From Rhizobium sullae (GTDB lineage Bacteria; Pseudomonadota; Alphaproteobacteria; Rhizobiales; Rhizobiaceae), in the NCBI RefSeq assembly GCF_025200715.1, contig NZ_CP104143.1, positions 2,831,501-2,895,500 on the forward strand: DNA of 64,000 nt. The letters run 5' to 3'. Shown piece by piece: positions 1-7,601 of the stretch. Positions within the stretch are counted from its first letter, which is position 1; each line of letters begins with the position of its first letter. Both the position numbers and the translations under genes were made by a program. The notes under the pieces were generated by a model that had not been told where the DNA came from, ran no database searches, and saw nothing but the letters and a program-made list of their open reading frames with translations.

Positions 1-43
1 CCGCGGCAGCAGCAGGATGCGCCTGGCGGCAGTGGCCGGTTGA
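1..43 (+). CDS. ruvC: RuvC C-terminal end (partial)
   Basis: The reading frame starting at base 2 gives a 13-residue tail, RGSSRMRLAAVAG, followed by TGA. This resembles the C-terminus of rhizobial RuvC, the Holliday-junction resolvase, which normally precedes ruvA. Only the last 13 codons are inside the window, so the call depends mainly on synteny with ruvA and ruvB downstream. The gene ends about 60 bases before a toxin-antitoxin pair that separates it from ruvA. Confidence 0.6.
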   Translation, partial: RGSSRMRLAAVAG

Positions 44-52
44 CCTGCGTTC

Positions 53-79
53 TTGCCTTGTTCTATCAGTAATGATAAT
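53..79 (+). promoter_or_regulatory. Putative promoter and operator of the vapBC-like pair
   Basis: A TTGCCT element (53-58) and a GATAAT element (74-79) are separated by 15 bases. A 5-4-5 inverted repeat, TATCA-GTAA-TGATA (64-77), overlaps the -10. AbrB-fold antitoxins usually repress their own promoter through such palindromes, so autoregulation is a reasonable inference. The elements are short and the promoter is not proven. Confidence 0.35.
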
Positions 80-105
80 TCTTACCGCATCAGTGGAGCA
101 ATCAG

Positions 106-357
106 ATGCGCGTTACCTCAAAGGGCCAAGTCACCATCCCTCGCGACCTGCGTGAGCTTGCAGGTATAGAGCTAAACAGCGAGGTGATCTTTTCGGTTGA
201 GGGTGGAAAGTTGATTCTTGCACCAAAGAATGGAAAGCAGGAATTGGAAGATCGCGGTCGTCTCGATCGCTTCATGCAATCCCTCGATCGGCTTGAAGGA
301 ACCGGCGACCAGGCAATCGATGCCGAAGAACTTATGTCGATGACGCGGGACCGCTGA
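106..357 (+). CDS. AbrB/MazE-fold antitoxin (VapB-like)
   Basis: This is an 83-residue protein whose first ~45 residues form a SpoVT-AbrB swapped-hairpin domain (MRVTSKGQVTIPRDLRELAG, then EVIFSVEGGKLIL). The acidic C-terminal tail is the kind that threads into the groove of a PIN toxin. A GGAG ribosome site lies 7 bases before the ATG. The stop codon overlaps the start of the PIN gene by one base, so translation is probably coupled. It should bind its own promoter DNA and neutralise the downstream RNase. It sits between ruvC and ruvA. Confidence 0.85.
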   Translation: MRVTSKGQVTIPRDLRELAGIELNSEVIFSVEGGKLILAPKNGKQELEDRGRLDRFMQSLDRLEGTGDQAIDAEELMSMTRDR

Positions 358-770
358 TGGCAACGTTGATCGACACCAACGTTCTCGTCGACCTTGCAAT
401 CCCGACATCCGATTGGCATGGCTGGTCACGCCAGCGTGCTTTGGACGTCTTCAAGCGCGGTCCGGTCCTGATAAACCCGATCATCTACTCGGAGTTTTCC
501 GTGCGCTATCGCAATATGGACGAAGTGGATCGCCTGCTGCCGCAGGATGAATTCCGCCGCGAGAATCTGCCTTGGGCCGCTGCGTTTGCGGCCGCCGCCG
601 CCTTCCGCGTCTATCGGAAATCAGGCGGCGAGCGTGAGAGCATTCTTCCCGATTTTCTAATTGGCGCGCATGCGGCGATCCGCGGCTACACGGTTCTGAC
701 CCGTGATCCCAAAGGGTACCATTCCTATTTCCCATCGCTCGACCTCATCACACCCGAAACCCATCCCTGA
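357..770 (+). CDS. PIN-domain ribonuclease toxin (VapC-like)
   Basis: This 137-residue protein is a complete PIN domain of normal VapC length. The expected metal-binding acidic residues are all present: D6 (LIDTNVLVD), E46 (YSEFSV), D99 ([10 protein letters not shown]) and D117 (LTRDPKGY). Such proteins are Mg2+-dependent endoribonucleases that cut tRNA or rRNA when the antitoxin is degraded. The start codon overlaps the antitoxin stop, and ruvA begins only 11 bases after this stop, so ruvA may be co-transcribed with the module. The true RNA target cannot be read from sequence. Confidence 0.85.
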   Translation: MATLIDTNVLVDLAIPTSDWHGWSRQRALDVFKRGPVLINPIIYSEFSVRYRNMDEVDRLLPQDEFRRENLPWAAAFAAAAAFRVYRKSGGERESILPDFLIGAHAAIRGYTVLTRDPKGYHSYFPSLDLITPETHP

Positions 771-781
771 CGGACCTCTTC

Positions 782-1396
782 ATGATCGGCAAGCTCAAAG
801 GCACCATCGACGAAATCGGCGACGACCATGTACTTGTCGACGTCCACGGCGTTTGCTACGTCGCCTATTGCTCCGGCCGCACGCTGTCGAGGCTCGGTTC
901 GCAGGGAGAAGCTTGCGCGCTTTTCATCGAGACTTACGTGCGTGAAGACCAGCTGAAGCTCTTCGGCTTCATGACAGCGTTGGAGCGCGAATGGTTCAAC
1001 CTGCTGCAAAGCGTCCAGGGTGTCGGCGCGAAGGTGGCGCTCGCCATCCTCTCCATCCTGACGCCGAGCGAACTTGCCAATGCCATCGCCCTGCAGGACA
1101 GAACGGCCGTCTCCCGCGCGCAGGGTGTCGGCCCGAAGGTCGCGGTCCGTATCGTCACCGAGTTGAAGAACAAGGCCCCCGCCTTTGCCGGCGAGGCGAT
1201 CAATATCGGTCTCAAGCAGGAACTTGGCGAAGGTGTCGCTTCGGCACCCGTCTCCGATGCCGTCTCTGCGTTGACGAATCTCGGCTATTCGCGTGACCAG
1301 GCCGCCAATGCTGTTGCTGCTGCGATGAAAACGGCAGGCGAAGGTGCTGACAGCGCCAAACTGATCAGGTTGGGATTGAAGGAATTGGCGCGGTGA
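782..1396 (+). CDS. ruvA: Holliday junction branch migration protein RuvA
   Basis: The product has 204 residues, the normal RuvA length. It has an N-terminal OB-fold beginning [20 protein letters not shown], central helix-hairpin-helix motifs ([13 protein letters not shown] and [13 protein letters not shown]) that grip junction DNA, and the C-terminal domain that contacts RuvB ([13 protein letters not shown] to the end). RuvA tetramers hold the four-way junction while RuvB hexamers pump DNA. The stop overlaps a GTG that opens a truncated PIN reading frame, after which ruvB follows. Confidence 0.97.
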   Translation: MIGKLKGTIDEIGDDHVLVDVHGVCYVAYCSGRTLSRLGSQGEACALFIETYVREDQLKLFGFMTALEREWFNLLQSVQGVGAKVALAILSILTPSELANAIALQDRTAVSRAQGVGPKVAVRIVTELKNKAPAFAGEAINIGLKQELGEGVASAPVSDAVSALTNLGYSRDQAANAVAAAMKTAGEGADSAKLIRLGLKELAR

Positions 1397-1665
1397 TTGG
1401 CGAAAACCCGGTTTCTTACCATGATGGTTTGAGTTACCCGCAACCGCAGATCATTGAGATGCTTCGCTTGCTTCTGGCTTCCGCTGAAGTTGTCGTTGAG
1501 CATGCCGATGAACTGAATATATTGGTCGCGGCGCAGAGCCCCCCGGAAACGAATCTCGCCGATTATCTCGTCGTGTGGGCAGGTCTCAGGGACGGTTGCC
1601 GGAAAGTCATCACATTTGATCGCAAGGCTGCTAGGGCGATTCCCGGAATGGAACTTCTCGCATGA
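1393..1665 (+). pseudogene. Truncated PIN-domain gene between ruvA and ruvB
   Basis: This is a 90-codon frame opening with a GTG that overlaps the ruvA stop. From about residue 13 it reads like the second half of a VapC PIN domain. It has D57 in NLADYLVVWA and D76 in [10 protein letters not shown], and ends GMELL as many VapC proteins do. The first half, which would carry the first catalytic Asp (IDTNVL motif) and the conserved Glu, is absent, and no antitoxin gene lies beside it. It is therefore most likely a decayed toxin kept as a translational bridge: its TGA overlaps the ruvB ATG by 4 bases (ATGA). A trimmed functional protein cannot be excluded. Confidence 0.65.
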
Positions 1666-2702
1666 CCGAACCTGCCCGCCTGATATCGCCGGAAAAGCGG
1701 GGCGAAGATCTGGATGTGACGCTGCGTCCGCAGTCGCTGGACGAGTTCACCGGCCAGGCGGAGGCGCGAGCGAATCTGAAGGTCTTCATCGAAGCCGCCA
1801 AGAACCGCGGCGAGGCGCTGGACCATGTCCTCTTCGTGGGGCCGCCGGGCCTCGGCAAGACGACGCTGGCGCAGATCATGGCGAAGGAGCTCGGAGTCAA
1901 CTTCCGCTCCACGTCCGGCCCGGTCATCGCGAAAGCCGGCGACCTTGCGGCGCTGCTGACGAATCTCGAAGAGCGCGACGTACTCTTCATCGACGAGATC
2001 CACCGCCTGAGCCCGGCCGTCGAGGAAATCCTCTATCCAGCGATGGAGGATTTCCAGCTCGACCTCATCATCGGCGAAGGCCCGGCCGCCCGCTCGGTGA
2101 AGATCGATCTCTCGAAATTCACCCTCGTTGCCGCGACCACGCGCCTCGGCCTCCTGACGACGCCCCTTCGCGACCGCTTCGGCATTCCGGTGCGTCTGAG
2201 CTTCTACACCGTGGAAGAACTGGAACTGATCGTGCGCCGCGGCGCCCGCCTCATGAACCTGCCGATGACCGACGACGGCGCCCGCGAAATTGCGCGCCGC
2301 GCCCGCGGCACGCCGCGCATCGCCGGCCGGCTGCTTCGCCGCGTGCGCGATTTCGCCGAAGTCGCCAAGGCCGAAGCCGTCACCCGCGAGATCGCCGACG
2401 AGGCGCTCACCCGCCTGCTCGTCGACAGCGTCGGCCTCGACCAGCTCGACAAGCGCTATCTCAACATGATCGCCGTCAATTTCGGCGGCGGCCCGGTCGG
2501 CATCGAAACGATCGCCGCTGGCCTCTCCGAACCGCGCGACGCCATCGAGGACATCATCGAACCTTACATGATCCAGCAGGGCTTCATCCAGCGCACGCCG
2601 CGCGGCCGCGTGCTGACCGCAACGGCCTGGAAACATCTCGGTATGCAGCCCCCGAAGGACCTCGAAGCCGCACAGTTCCGGCTGTTTCAGGAAGGCGATT
2701 GA
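1662..2702 (+). CDS. ruvB: Holliday junction branch migration ATPase RuvB
   Basis: This 346-residue AAA+ motor has Walker [10 protein letters not shown] at residues 60-68, Walker B with DEIH at 111-114, and sensor and arginine-finger regions (AATTRLG, PLRDRFG). A C-terminal winged-helix domain includes [10 protein letters not shown] and [13 protein letters not shown]. RuvB forms hexamers on each side of RuvA and drives branch migration during recombination and replication-fork repair. The start was chosen because it forms an ATGA overlap with the preceding PIN remnant and gives the canonical [14 protein letters not shown] N-terminus. Confidence 0.98.
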   Translation: MTEPARLISPEKRGEDLDVTLRPQSLDEFTGQAEARANLKVFIEAAKNRGEALDHVLFVGPPGLGKTTLAQIMAKELGVNFRSTSGPVIAKAGDLAALLTNLEERDVLFIDEIHRLSPAVEEILYPAMEDFQLDLIIGEGPAARSVKIDLSKFTLVAATTRLGLLTTPLRDRFGIPVRLSFYTVEELELIVRRGARLMNLPMTDDGAREIARRARGTPRIAGRLLRRVRDFAEVAKAEAVTREIADEALTRLLVDSVGLDQLDKRYLNMIAVNFGGGPVGIETIAAGLSEPRDAIEDIIEPYMIQQGFIQRTPRGRVLTATAWKHLGMQPPKDLEAAQFRLFQEGD

Positions 2703-2845
2703 GTGATCACCCGACGGGGTTTCTGAAGATTCTCGGCGGCAGTGTCGTGGGCGCTGCGCCACCTCATCTCATTTGGCGGCGGCAATCGCGATCCGAGGAA
2801 CTGTCCCAAGTTGTATTCGAATGAACCTGAAGAGGAGGATGCGCG

Positions 2846-3409
2846 ATGCCAAGTTTCGATCCGTGCCGCGTCTTTCGCAGGCTTGCCTATAATAATGCGC
2901 TTGCGAACCATCGCTTACTTGCCGCCTGCGCGTCCCTGCGTCCCGGGGAGTTCGAGGCGGAGCGCGTAAGCTTCTTTCCCTCGATCAAGTCGACGCTGAA
3001 CCATGTCATCACCGTCGACTGGTTCTATGTCGATGCGCTCGAGGGCGGCACTCTTGGTCCGAAAGCCTGGGAAGTCGAAGAGCCTTTCGATACGACCGCC
3101 TCGCTTGCTGGCGAGCAGCGCAAGGTCGATCAGCGCCTCGTGGCATTCTGCGAAGCCCTGACACCGGAAAGGCTTGCGGCCGTTATCGATCTCCAGCGCG
3201 CCGGCCGCGTCCAGAAAGAGCGGGCCGACGACGTGCTGAGCCACCTTTTCCAGCACCAGACGCATCATCGCGGCCAAGCGCATGCGATGCTCGCCGGAAC
3301 TAGTGTGAAGCCGCCGCAGCTTGACGAGTTCATCGTCAACGACGACGCGAAGCTTCGCAGTGCCGAGATTGCCGCTCTGGGTTGGAGCGAAGAGACGCTG
3401 ATGCGTTAA
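2846..3409 (+). CDS. DinB-family protein
   Basis: This 187-residue protein has a four-helix DinB/YfiT-like fold. The likely metal ligands are a histidine in TLNHVITVDWFYVDAL and the HQTHHRGQ cluster near residue 140. Such proteins are often thiol-dependent transferases or of unknown function, and the family name comes from the Bacillus damage-inducible gene. A strong GAGGAGG ribosome site precedes the ATG. Its stop codon overlaps the stop of the convergent acvB gene by a few bases. I see no SOS box in front of it, so damage induction is not supported here. Confidence 0.85.
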   Translation: MPSFDPCRVFRRLAYNNALANHRLLAACASLRPGEFEAERVSFFPSIKSTLNHVITVDWFYVDALEGGTLGPKAWEVEEPFDTTASLAGEQRKVDQRLVAFCEALTPERLAAVIDLQRAGRVQKERADDVLSHLFQHQTHHRGQAHAMLAGTSVKPPQLDEFIVNDDAKLRSAEIAALGWSEETLMR

Positions 3410-4785
3410 TCGGTAAGCTGCGATTTCAGACGGTCGACGATCGTCTTCGTCAGCAGATCGTAATTCTCGTCGAAGTGATGATCGCCCGGCAGCTCGACGA
3501 CATCGGCGCCGCTATCCTTCAGTGCGGGGCAGGCGACCTCGTCATCGTCGTCCTTACCGTAGATACATTGCACAAGCTTTGGGCCGATGGCCTTCAGATC
3601 ATCGACCGGGTCGCCGGCAGCACCCTCGGTCTTTTGGCCGAGCCAGCCCATGACGGAAATCACGTAGTCCACCTCATGCGACAGCGAGAGCAGCGACACC
3701 TGGGCGATCGCCGCTTTGTCGGCAGCCTTCAGCCTGTTGTAGGTGGCAGGCACGACATCGGCTCCGAAAGAGTAACCGATCAGAAGAACGTGCTTCACCT
3801 TCCACTGCTTGCGATAAAATTCGATGATCTTCGCCAGATCGTCAGCCGTCTCCTGGGGCTGGCGCTCCGACCAGAAATAATGAAGCGAGTCGACGCCGAC
3901 GACGGGAATGCCCTCTTTCTGCAGCGCCGCACCCACTTCCTTGTCGATATCGCGCCAGCCACCATCGCCGGAATAGATGATGGCCATGGTGTCCAAGGAC
4001 GGCTTGGCATCAAGCACGGCAAGCGGCAGTCCGAGCGGATTGTCTGTACTTCCGGAGGCCGCGATCAGGTCTTCCAAGATGTCTGAAAGCGTCGACTGGG
4101 CATCATCCCCGGCATCGCGAATCTCGATTTCCGGATGATCCTTCTTCAGTGCCTCGGCATGCATGCGTCCGTCTTCCGGCGCGGCGGAGGTGAAGGCGGC
4201 AATGATCGGGTTCGGAAGGCCACCTCTAGCAAGGCCGTAGACCATCCTGCCGTCGACGGTCTTCTTCGAGGCCGGCGTGCAGAGCTGTTGGGTCAGAGGA
4301 ATGCCGGCGACCGGATCCACAGCCAGCGTTCGGCCGATCGTCGCATCCGGCGTCTGCGCCGCAATCGCCAGCGCCAATGCGCCGCCCTCGCCGATACCGG
4401 CGATTATCGGCAGATGATAGGCGGTGTTGCCCGCGGCGCGCTGCACCTGCTGGCTAAGCGACTCAATGTCGGAAACCAGATAGATGCAGCCATCATTCTC
4501 GCTGAGATCATACTTGCGCAGTGCATCCATATAGGAGGGGAAGTCAACGCCGATGACGACAGTGCCCTCCTGCACCAGACTGTCGGCCTCCGCCTTTTCC
4601 TTGTCGCCCCAGCCGGCGCCATCCGAGATCAGCATCACCGCGCCCTTGACGTCGCCATCCGGCAGGAAGATGTGCGGCGAGGGAATGAGCCCGGTTTCGA
4701 AACTCTGCGTGGTTTCCTCGGCAGCGGCAGCCGGCGCTGTCAGCGCAATCACGCATGCGGCTGCGAGAAGATATCCTCTGATCAT
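3406..4785 (-). CDS. acvB: AcvB/VirJ-family lysyl-phosphatidylglycerol hydrolase
   Basis: This 459-residue periplasmic protein has a cleavable signal peptide (residues 1-22, ending AAAAEE) and two alpha/beta-hydrolase-like halves. The second half holds the usual nucleophile motif GYSFGAD (Ser339) and a histidine pair in PGDHHFDE (436-437). In the first half the corresponding turn reads GIGEGG, without serine. Agrobacterium AcvB hydrolyses lysyl-phosphatidylglycerol, and the rhizobial homologue (AtvA) is needed for acid tolerance. Its start overlaps the stop of the synthase gene lpiA by 4 bases, so the two form one operon that makes and removes the same lipid. Confidence 0.9.
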   Translation of the reverse strand: MIRGYLLAAACVIALTAPAAAAEETTQSFETGLIPSPHIFLPDGDVKGAVMLISDGAGWGDKEKAEADSLVQEGTVVIGVDFPSYMDALRKYDLSENDGCIYLVSDIESLSQQVQRAAGNTAYHLPIIAGIGEGGALALAIAAQTPDATIGRTLAVDPVAGIPLTQQLCTPASKKTVDGRMVYGLARGGLPNPIIAAFTSAAPEDGRMHAEALKKDHPEIEIRDAGDDAQSTLSDILEDLIAASGSTDNPLGLPLAVLDAKPSLDTMAIIYSGDGGWRDIDKEVGAALQKEGIPVVGVDSLHYFWSERQPQETADDLAKIIEFYRKQWKVKHVLLIGYSFGADVVPATYNRLKAADKAAIAQVSLLSLSHEVDYVISVMGWLGQKTEGAAGDPVDDLKAIGPKLVQCIYGKDDDDEVACPALKDSGADVVELPGDHHFDENYDLLTKTIVDRLKSQLTD

Positions 4786-7385
4786 TTCCTGACGACTCCT
4801 TTCAATCCGCCGCCGATGAGAAGGGTCGCGTCCATCAACGCAATCATCGGATTGCCCCCTCCGGAGACCGCAAGATAGCGCGGCTGCCAGTGCGGATGAA
4901 ATTTTGATTTGAATGCGCGAAGGCCTTTGAAATTGTAGAAGCGCTCGCCGTGTTCGAAGACCGTGCTGCCGATGCGATCCCAGACCGGTGCCGTCTCGCG
5001 CTTGGACATGCCCGAAAGCGGCGCCATGCCGAGGTTGAAGTGCGTGTAGCCCTCGCCACGCAGATATTCCATGATCCGCACGAAGAGAAAGTCCATCGAA
5101 CCCTTGGGCGCCTCCGGCGAAAAGCGCATCAAGTCGATCGTGCCTTCCGACTTCGTCTCGGTGACCAGAATATTGGCGAAAGCGACGATCTTGCCATCCT
5201 TCTTCAACACGCCGGCCGGCTGGGCGCTTGCGTAGCCCGGTTCGAAGGCGCCGAGCGAGAAGCCTTTCTCCTTGGCGTTGTGATGTTCGAGCCAGGCATT
5301 CGAAACCGCCGCAAGCTCATTGATGATATCGGGCACCGCCTCGGGCGGGATGACTTCGAACTCCAGCCCGTCGCGCTGCGCGCGCGCTGCGGTCTGCCGC
5401 AGGTTCGCCCATTTGCCGCCCTTCATTTCAAAGTTCGTCAGGTCGGCGACGGCCAGCTCGCCGAGCTTGAAGGCACGCAGCCCCGCATCGGCGCAGTGGG
5501 AGAGAAGTGCTGGAGAAATCTGATAGAACACCGCCCGGCAGCCGGCCGCCCGCGCTGCCTCGACGAAGCGCCAGACGAGTTCCGGCGTCGCGTGCTCTGC
5601 CCCGATGGGATCGAAGAGCGCGATCCAGGAGCGGCCCTGTCGGCCATACATGATGAAAGCATCCCCCTCCTCGGAAAACATGATGCTCTTGTCGCCCATG
5701 CGCACGAGATTGGCGTCCGCATCATTCTGCGTCCTGACGATCTCGACCGCGCGCCGGAGCGCCTCCTCCGTCGCGGGCTCCGGCTTGAAGGCGGCGGGGC
5801 GCAGCAGGCTGAAGATCGCAATTGCCGAGGAGATGATCGTGAGGCCGAGAATGGCGCGCAGCCCGCGCGGCGCCTCGCCAGTGAATTCGAACTGCCACCA
5901 GAGCTCGTTGCTGTATTCCACGTCGCGGTAGACGAAGAGCAGGATGACGACAGCGCCGACGCAGATCACGGCAATCGCCGTCATCCATGATGCCGTTAGC
6001 GCCTGGTTCAGCAGCGAGGCATGACGGGTGAATAGTCGGCGGCCGACAATCAGGCTGAAAATAAGAAAGGCGAGGAACACCGCCTCCACAAGTGCTACGG
6101 CTTTGAGCAGCGAAAGCGCCAGCGCGGCGACCGCGGCGATGACCGCCACCAGCCAGGCGCCATCCAACCGCTGACCGAGACCGCGCGCGGCAACGACCAA
6201 CGCCAGACCCATCAAACTGGAGAGGAAGTGCGCGCCCTCGACGATCGGCAGCGGCAGATAATTGGCGAGGAATTCGAGATTCTGATCCGGCGTCGGCGTG
6301 ACGCTCGAAAAGATCAGCATGGCGCCCAGAAGGAGCGTCAGGGCCGAAAGCAGCTGCGGCGTCAGCCGTCCGCCGATGCGCCGGATGCTGGAAGCCGCCG
6401 GATGATCGACAAAGCGCCGAAATTCGGTTGCCGACACCGCAAGCACGGCGATCAGAAGCGGCAGCACATGATAGATCAGCCGGTAGAGGACCAGCGAACC
6501 GAGAACCGCATCGACATTTACGGCGCTCCCGAGCGCAGCGATGATCACTGTCTCGAAAACGCCAAGCCCAGCCGGAACATGGCTCAGCACCCCGAGCCCG
6601 ACGGCAATCGCATAGACCGCAAGAAACACCGGCCAGCCGATCGCCGTTTGCGGCAGCAGAACATAAAGAACCGTGGCCGAAGCCGCGATATCGAAGGCGG
6701 TCACGAGGAACTGGCGCGACCACGTGCGCGAATCCGGCAGGCGGATTGCGATCGGGCCGATATGGATCGCCCGACCATCGCGTCCGAGCAAGAGGAGCGC
6801 GCCGAGAGCGGCGATGATCGCGCCCGCGACCAGCCGCAGCAGCAATGCGCTCGTGCCCACCAGGGGTGCGATTTCATCGGCGATGATCATCAGCGCGATC
6901 GATGCGACCCCTGCGAGTCCAAGCCCGAAGGACAGGGTAACGAAGGCAATGACACGGCCGATATCTTCCGGTGTTAGGCCAAGGCGCGAATAGGCGCGAT
7001 AGCGGATCGCCCCGCCGCTCAGTGCGCCGAAGCCGGCTGTGTTACCAACCGCATAAGCGCTGAACGCGGTCAGTGCGACATGCGGAACGGGCAACCTCCT
7101 GCCGATATAGTCGATGGCATTGAGGTCGTAAAAGATGAGAGCCAGGAAGCTCAATACGGTAAAGAGAAGCGCAAGCAGAATAGCGCTGGGGCGCGTGTTG
7201 GCGAGCACAGCGACGACGTCATCATAGCGCACCTCATCCGTGAGCTGGACGATCGCATATCCGACGATGCAGAAAACAAAAAGAGTGGCGATCGCCACCA
7301 GGTGAGGCCGATAGCGCCGCAAGAGCCCGCGCGCACCCCCGTTCTCCGCGACTTCGACCTCTTCCAAGCTGCCGTCACTCGCCAT
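4782..7385 (-). CDS. lpiA: Lysyl-phosphatidylglycerol synthase/flippase LpiA (MprF family)
   Basis: This large inner-membrane protein has an N-terminal array of about a dozen or more hydrophobic segments (the flippase part) and a cytosolic C-terminal DUF2156 domain of about 300 residues. The latter transfers lysine from Lys-tRNA to phosphatidylglycerol. The cationic lipid protects against acid and cationic peptides. I place the start at MASDGSLEEVEVAENG (867 residues) because AGGTAGAG lies just before that ATG; the frame stays open 99 bases further upstream, but without a ribosome site. It is the first gene of the lpiA-acvB operon, described as low-pH inducible in Rhizobium tropici. Confidence 0.93.
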   Translation of the reverse strand: MASDGSLEEVEVAENGGARGLLRRYRPHLVAIATLFVFCIVGYAIVQLTDEVRYDDVVAVLANTRPSAILLALLFTVLSFLALIFYDLNAIDYIGRRLPVPHVALTAFSAYAVGNTAGFGALSGGAIRYRAYSRLGLTPEDIGRVIAFVTLSFGLGLAGVASIALMIIADEIAPLVGTSALLLRLVAGAIIAALGALLLLGRDGRAIHIGPIAIRLPDSRTWSRQFLVTAFDIAASATVLYVLLPQTAIGWPVFLAVYAIAVGLGVLSHVPAGLGVFETVIIAALGSAVNVDAVLGSLVLYRLIYHVLPLLIAVLAVSATEFRRFVDHPAASSIRRIGGRLTPQLLSALTLLLGAMLIFSSVTPTPDQNLEFLANYLPLPIVEGAHFLSSLMGLALVVAARGLGQRLDGAWLVAVIAAVAALALSLLKAVALVEAVFLAFLIFSLIVGRRLFTRHASLLNQALTASWMTAIAVICVGAVVILLFVYRDVEYSNELWWQFEFTGEAPRGLRAILGLTIISSAIAIFSLLRPAAFKPEPATEEALRRAVEIVRTQNDADANLVRMGDKSIMFSEEGDAFIMYGRQGRSWIALFDPIGAEHATPELVWRFVEAARAAGCRAVFYQISPALLSHCADAGLRAFKLGELAVADLTNFEMKGGKWANLRQTAARAQRDGLEFEVIPPEAVPDIINELAAVSNAWLEHHNAKEKGFSLGAFEPGYASAQPAGVLKKDGKIVAFANILVTETKSEGTIDLMRFSPEAPKGSMDFLFVRIMEYLRGEGYTHFNLGMAPLSGMSKRETAPVWDRIGSTVFEHGERFYNFKGLRAFKSKFHPHWQPRYLAVSGGGNPMIALMDATLLIGGGLKGVVRK

Positions 7386-7601
7386 CTCTACCTGCCGATT
7401 TGCCGCCTGGCGGATCATTCCGGGAGGATACGCGACATTCAAGCTGATGCCGGACGATACCCACCGCCGCCGTTTGCGTGTCACTCGGCTTGAATTGGGG
7501 CAGAATTAGCGCCGCCAAACGCAACGGAACATTGCATTTTCGTAAGGTTCGGCAATCGAAAGGCAAGAGCAGACGCCTGCCCGGCACAAGCCTCGGAATT
7601 T

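Noticed and set aside
1563..2824. Long open frames of about 400 codons on both strands across ruvB
   Set aside because: They shadow ruvB, which has intact Walker motifs and correct length. The others are Arg/Ala/Pro- or Asp/Glu-rich, as expected from reading high-GC coding sequence in the wrong frame.
2703..2845. LexA box before the DinB-like gene
   Set aside because: I searched for the alphaproteobacterial GTTC-N7-GTTC or GAAC-N7-GAAC pattern and found none with correct spacing.
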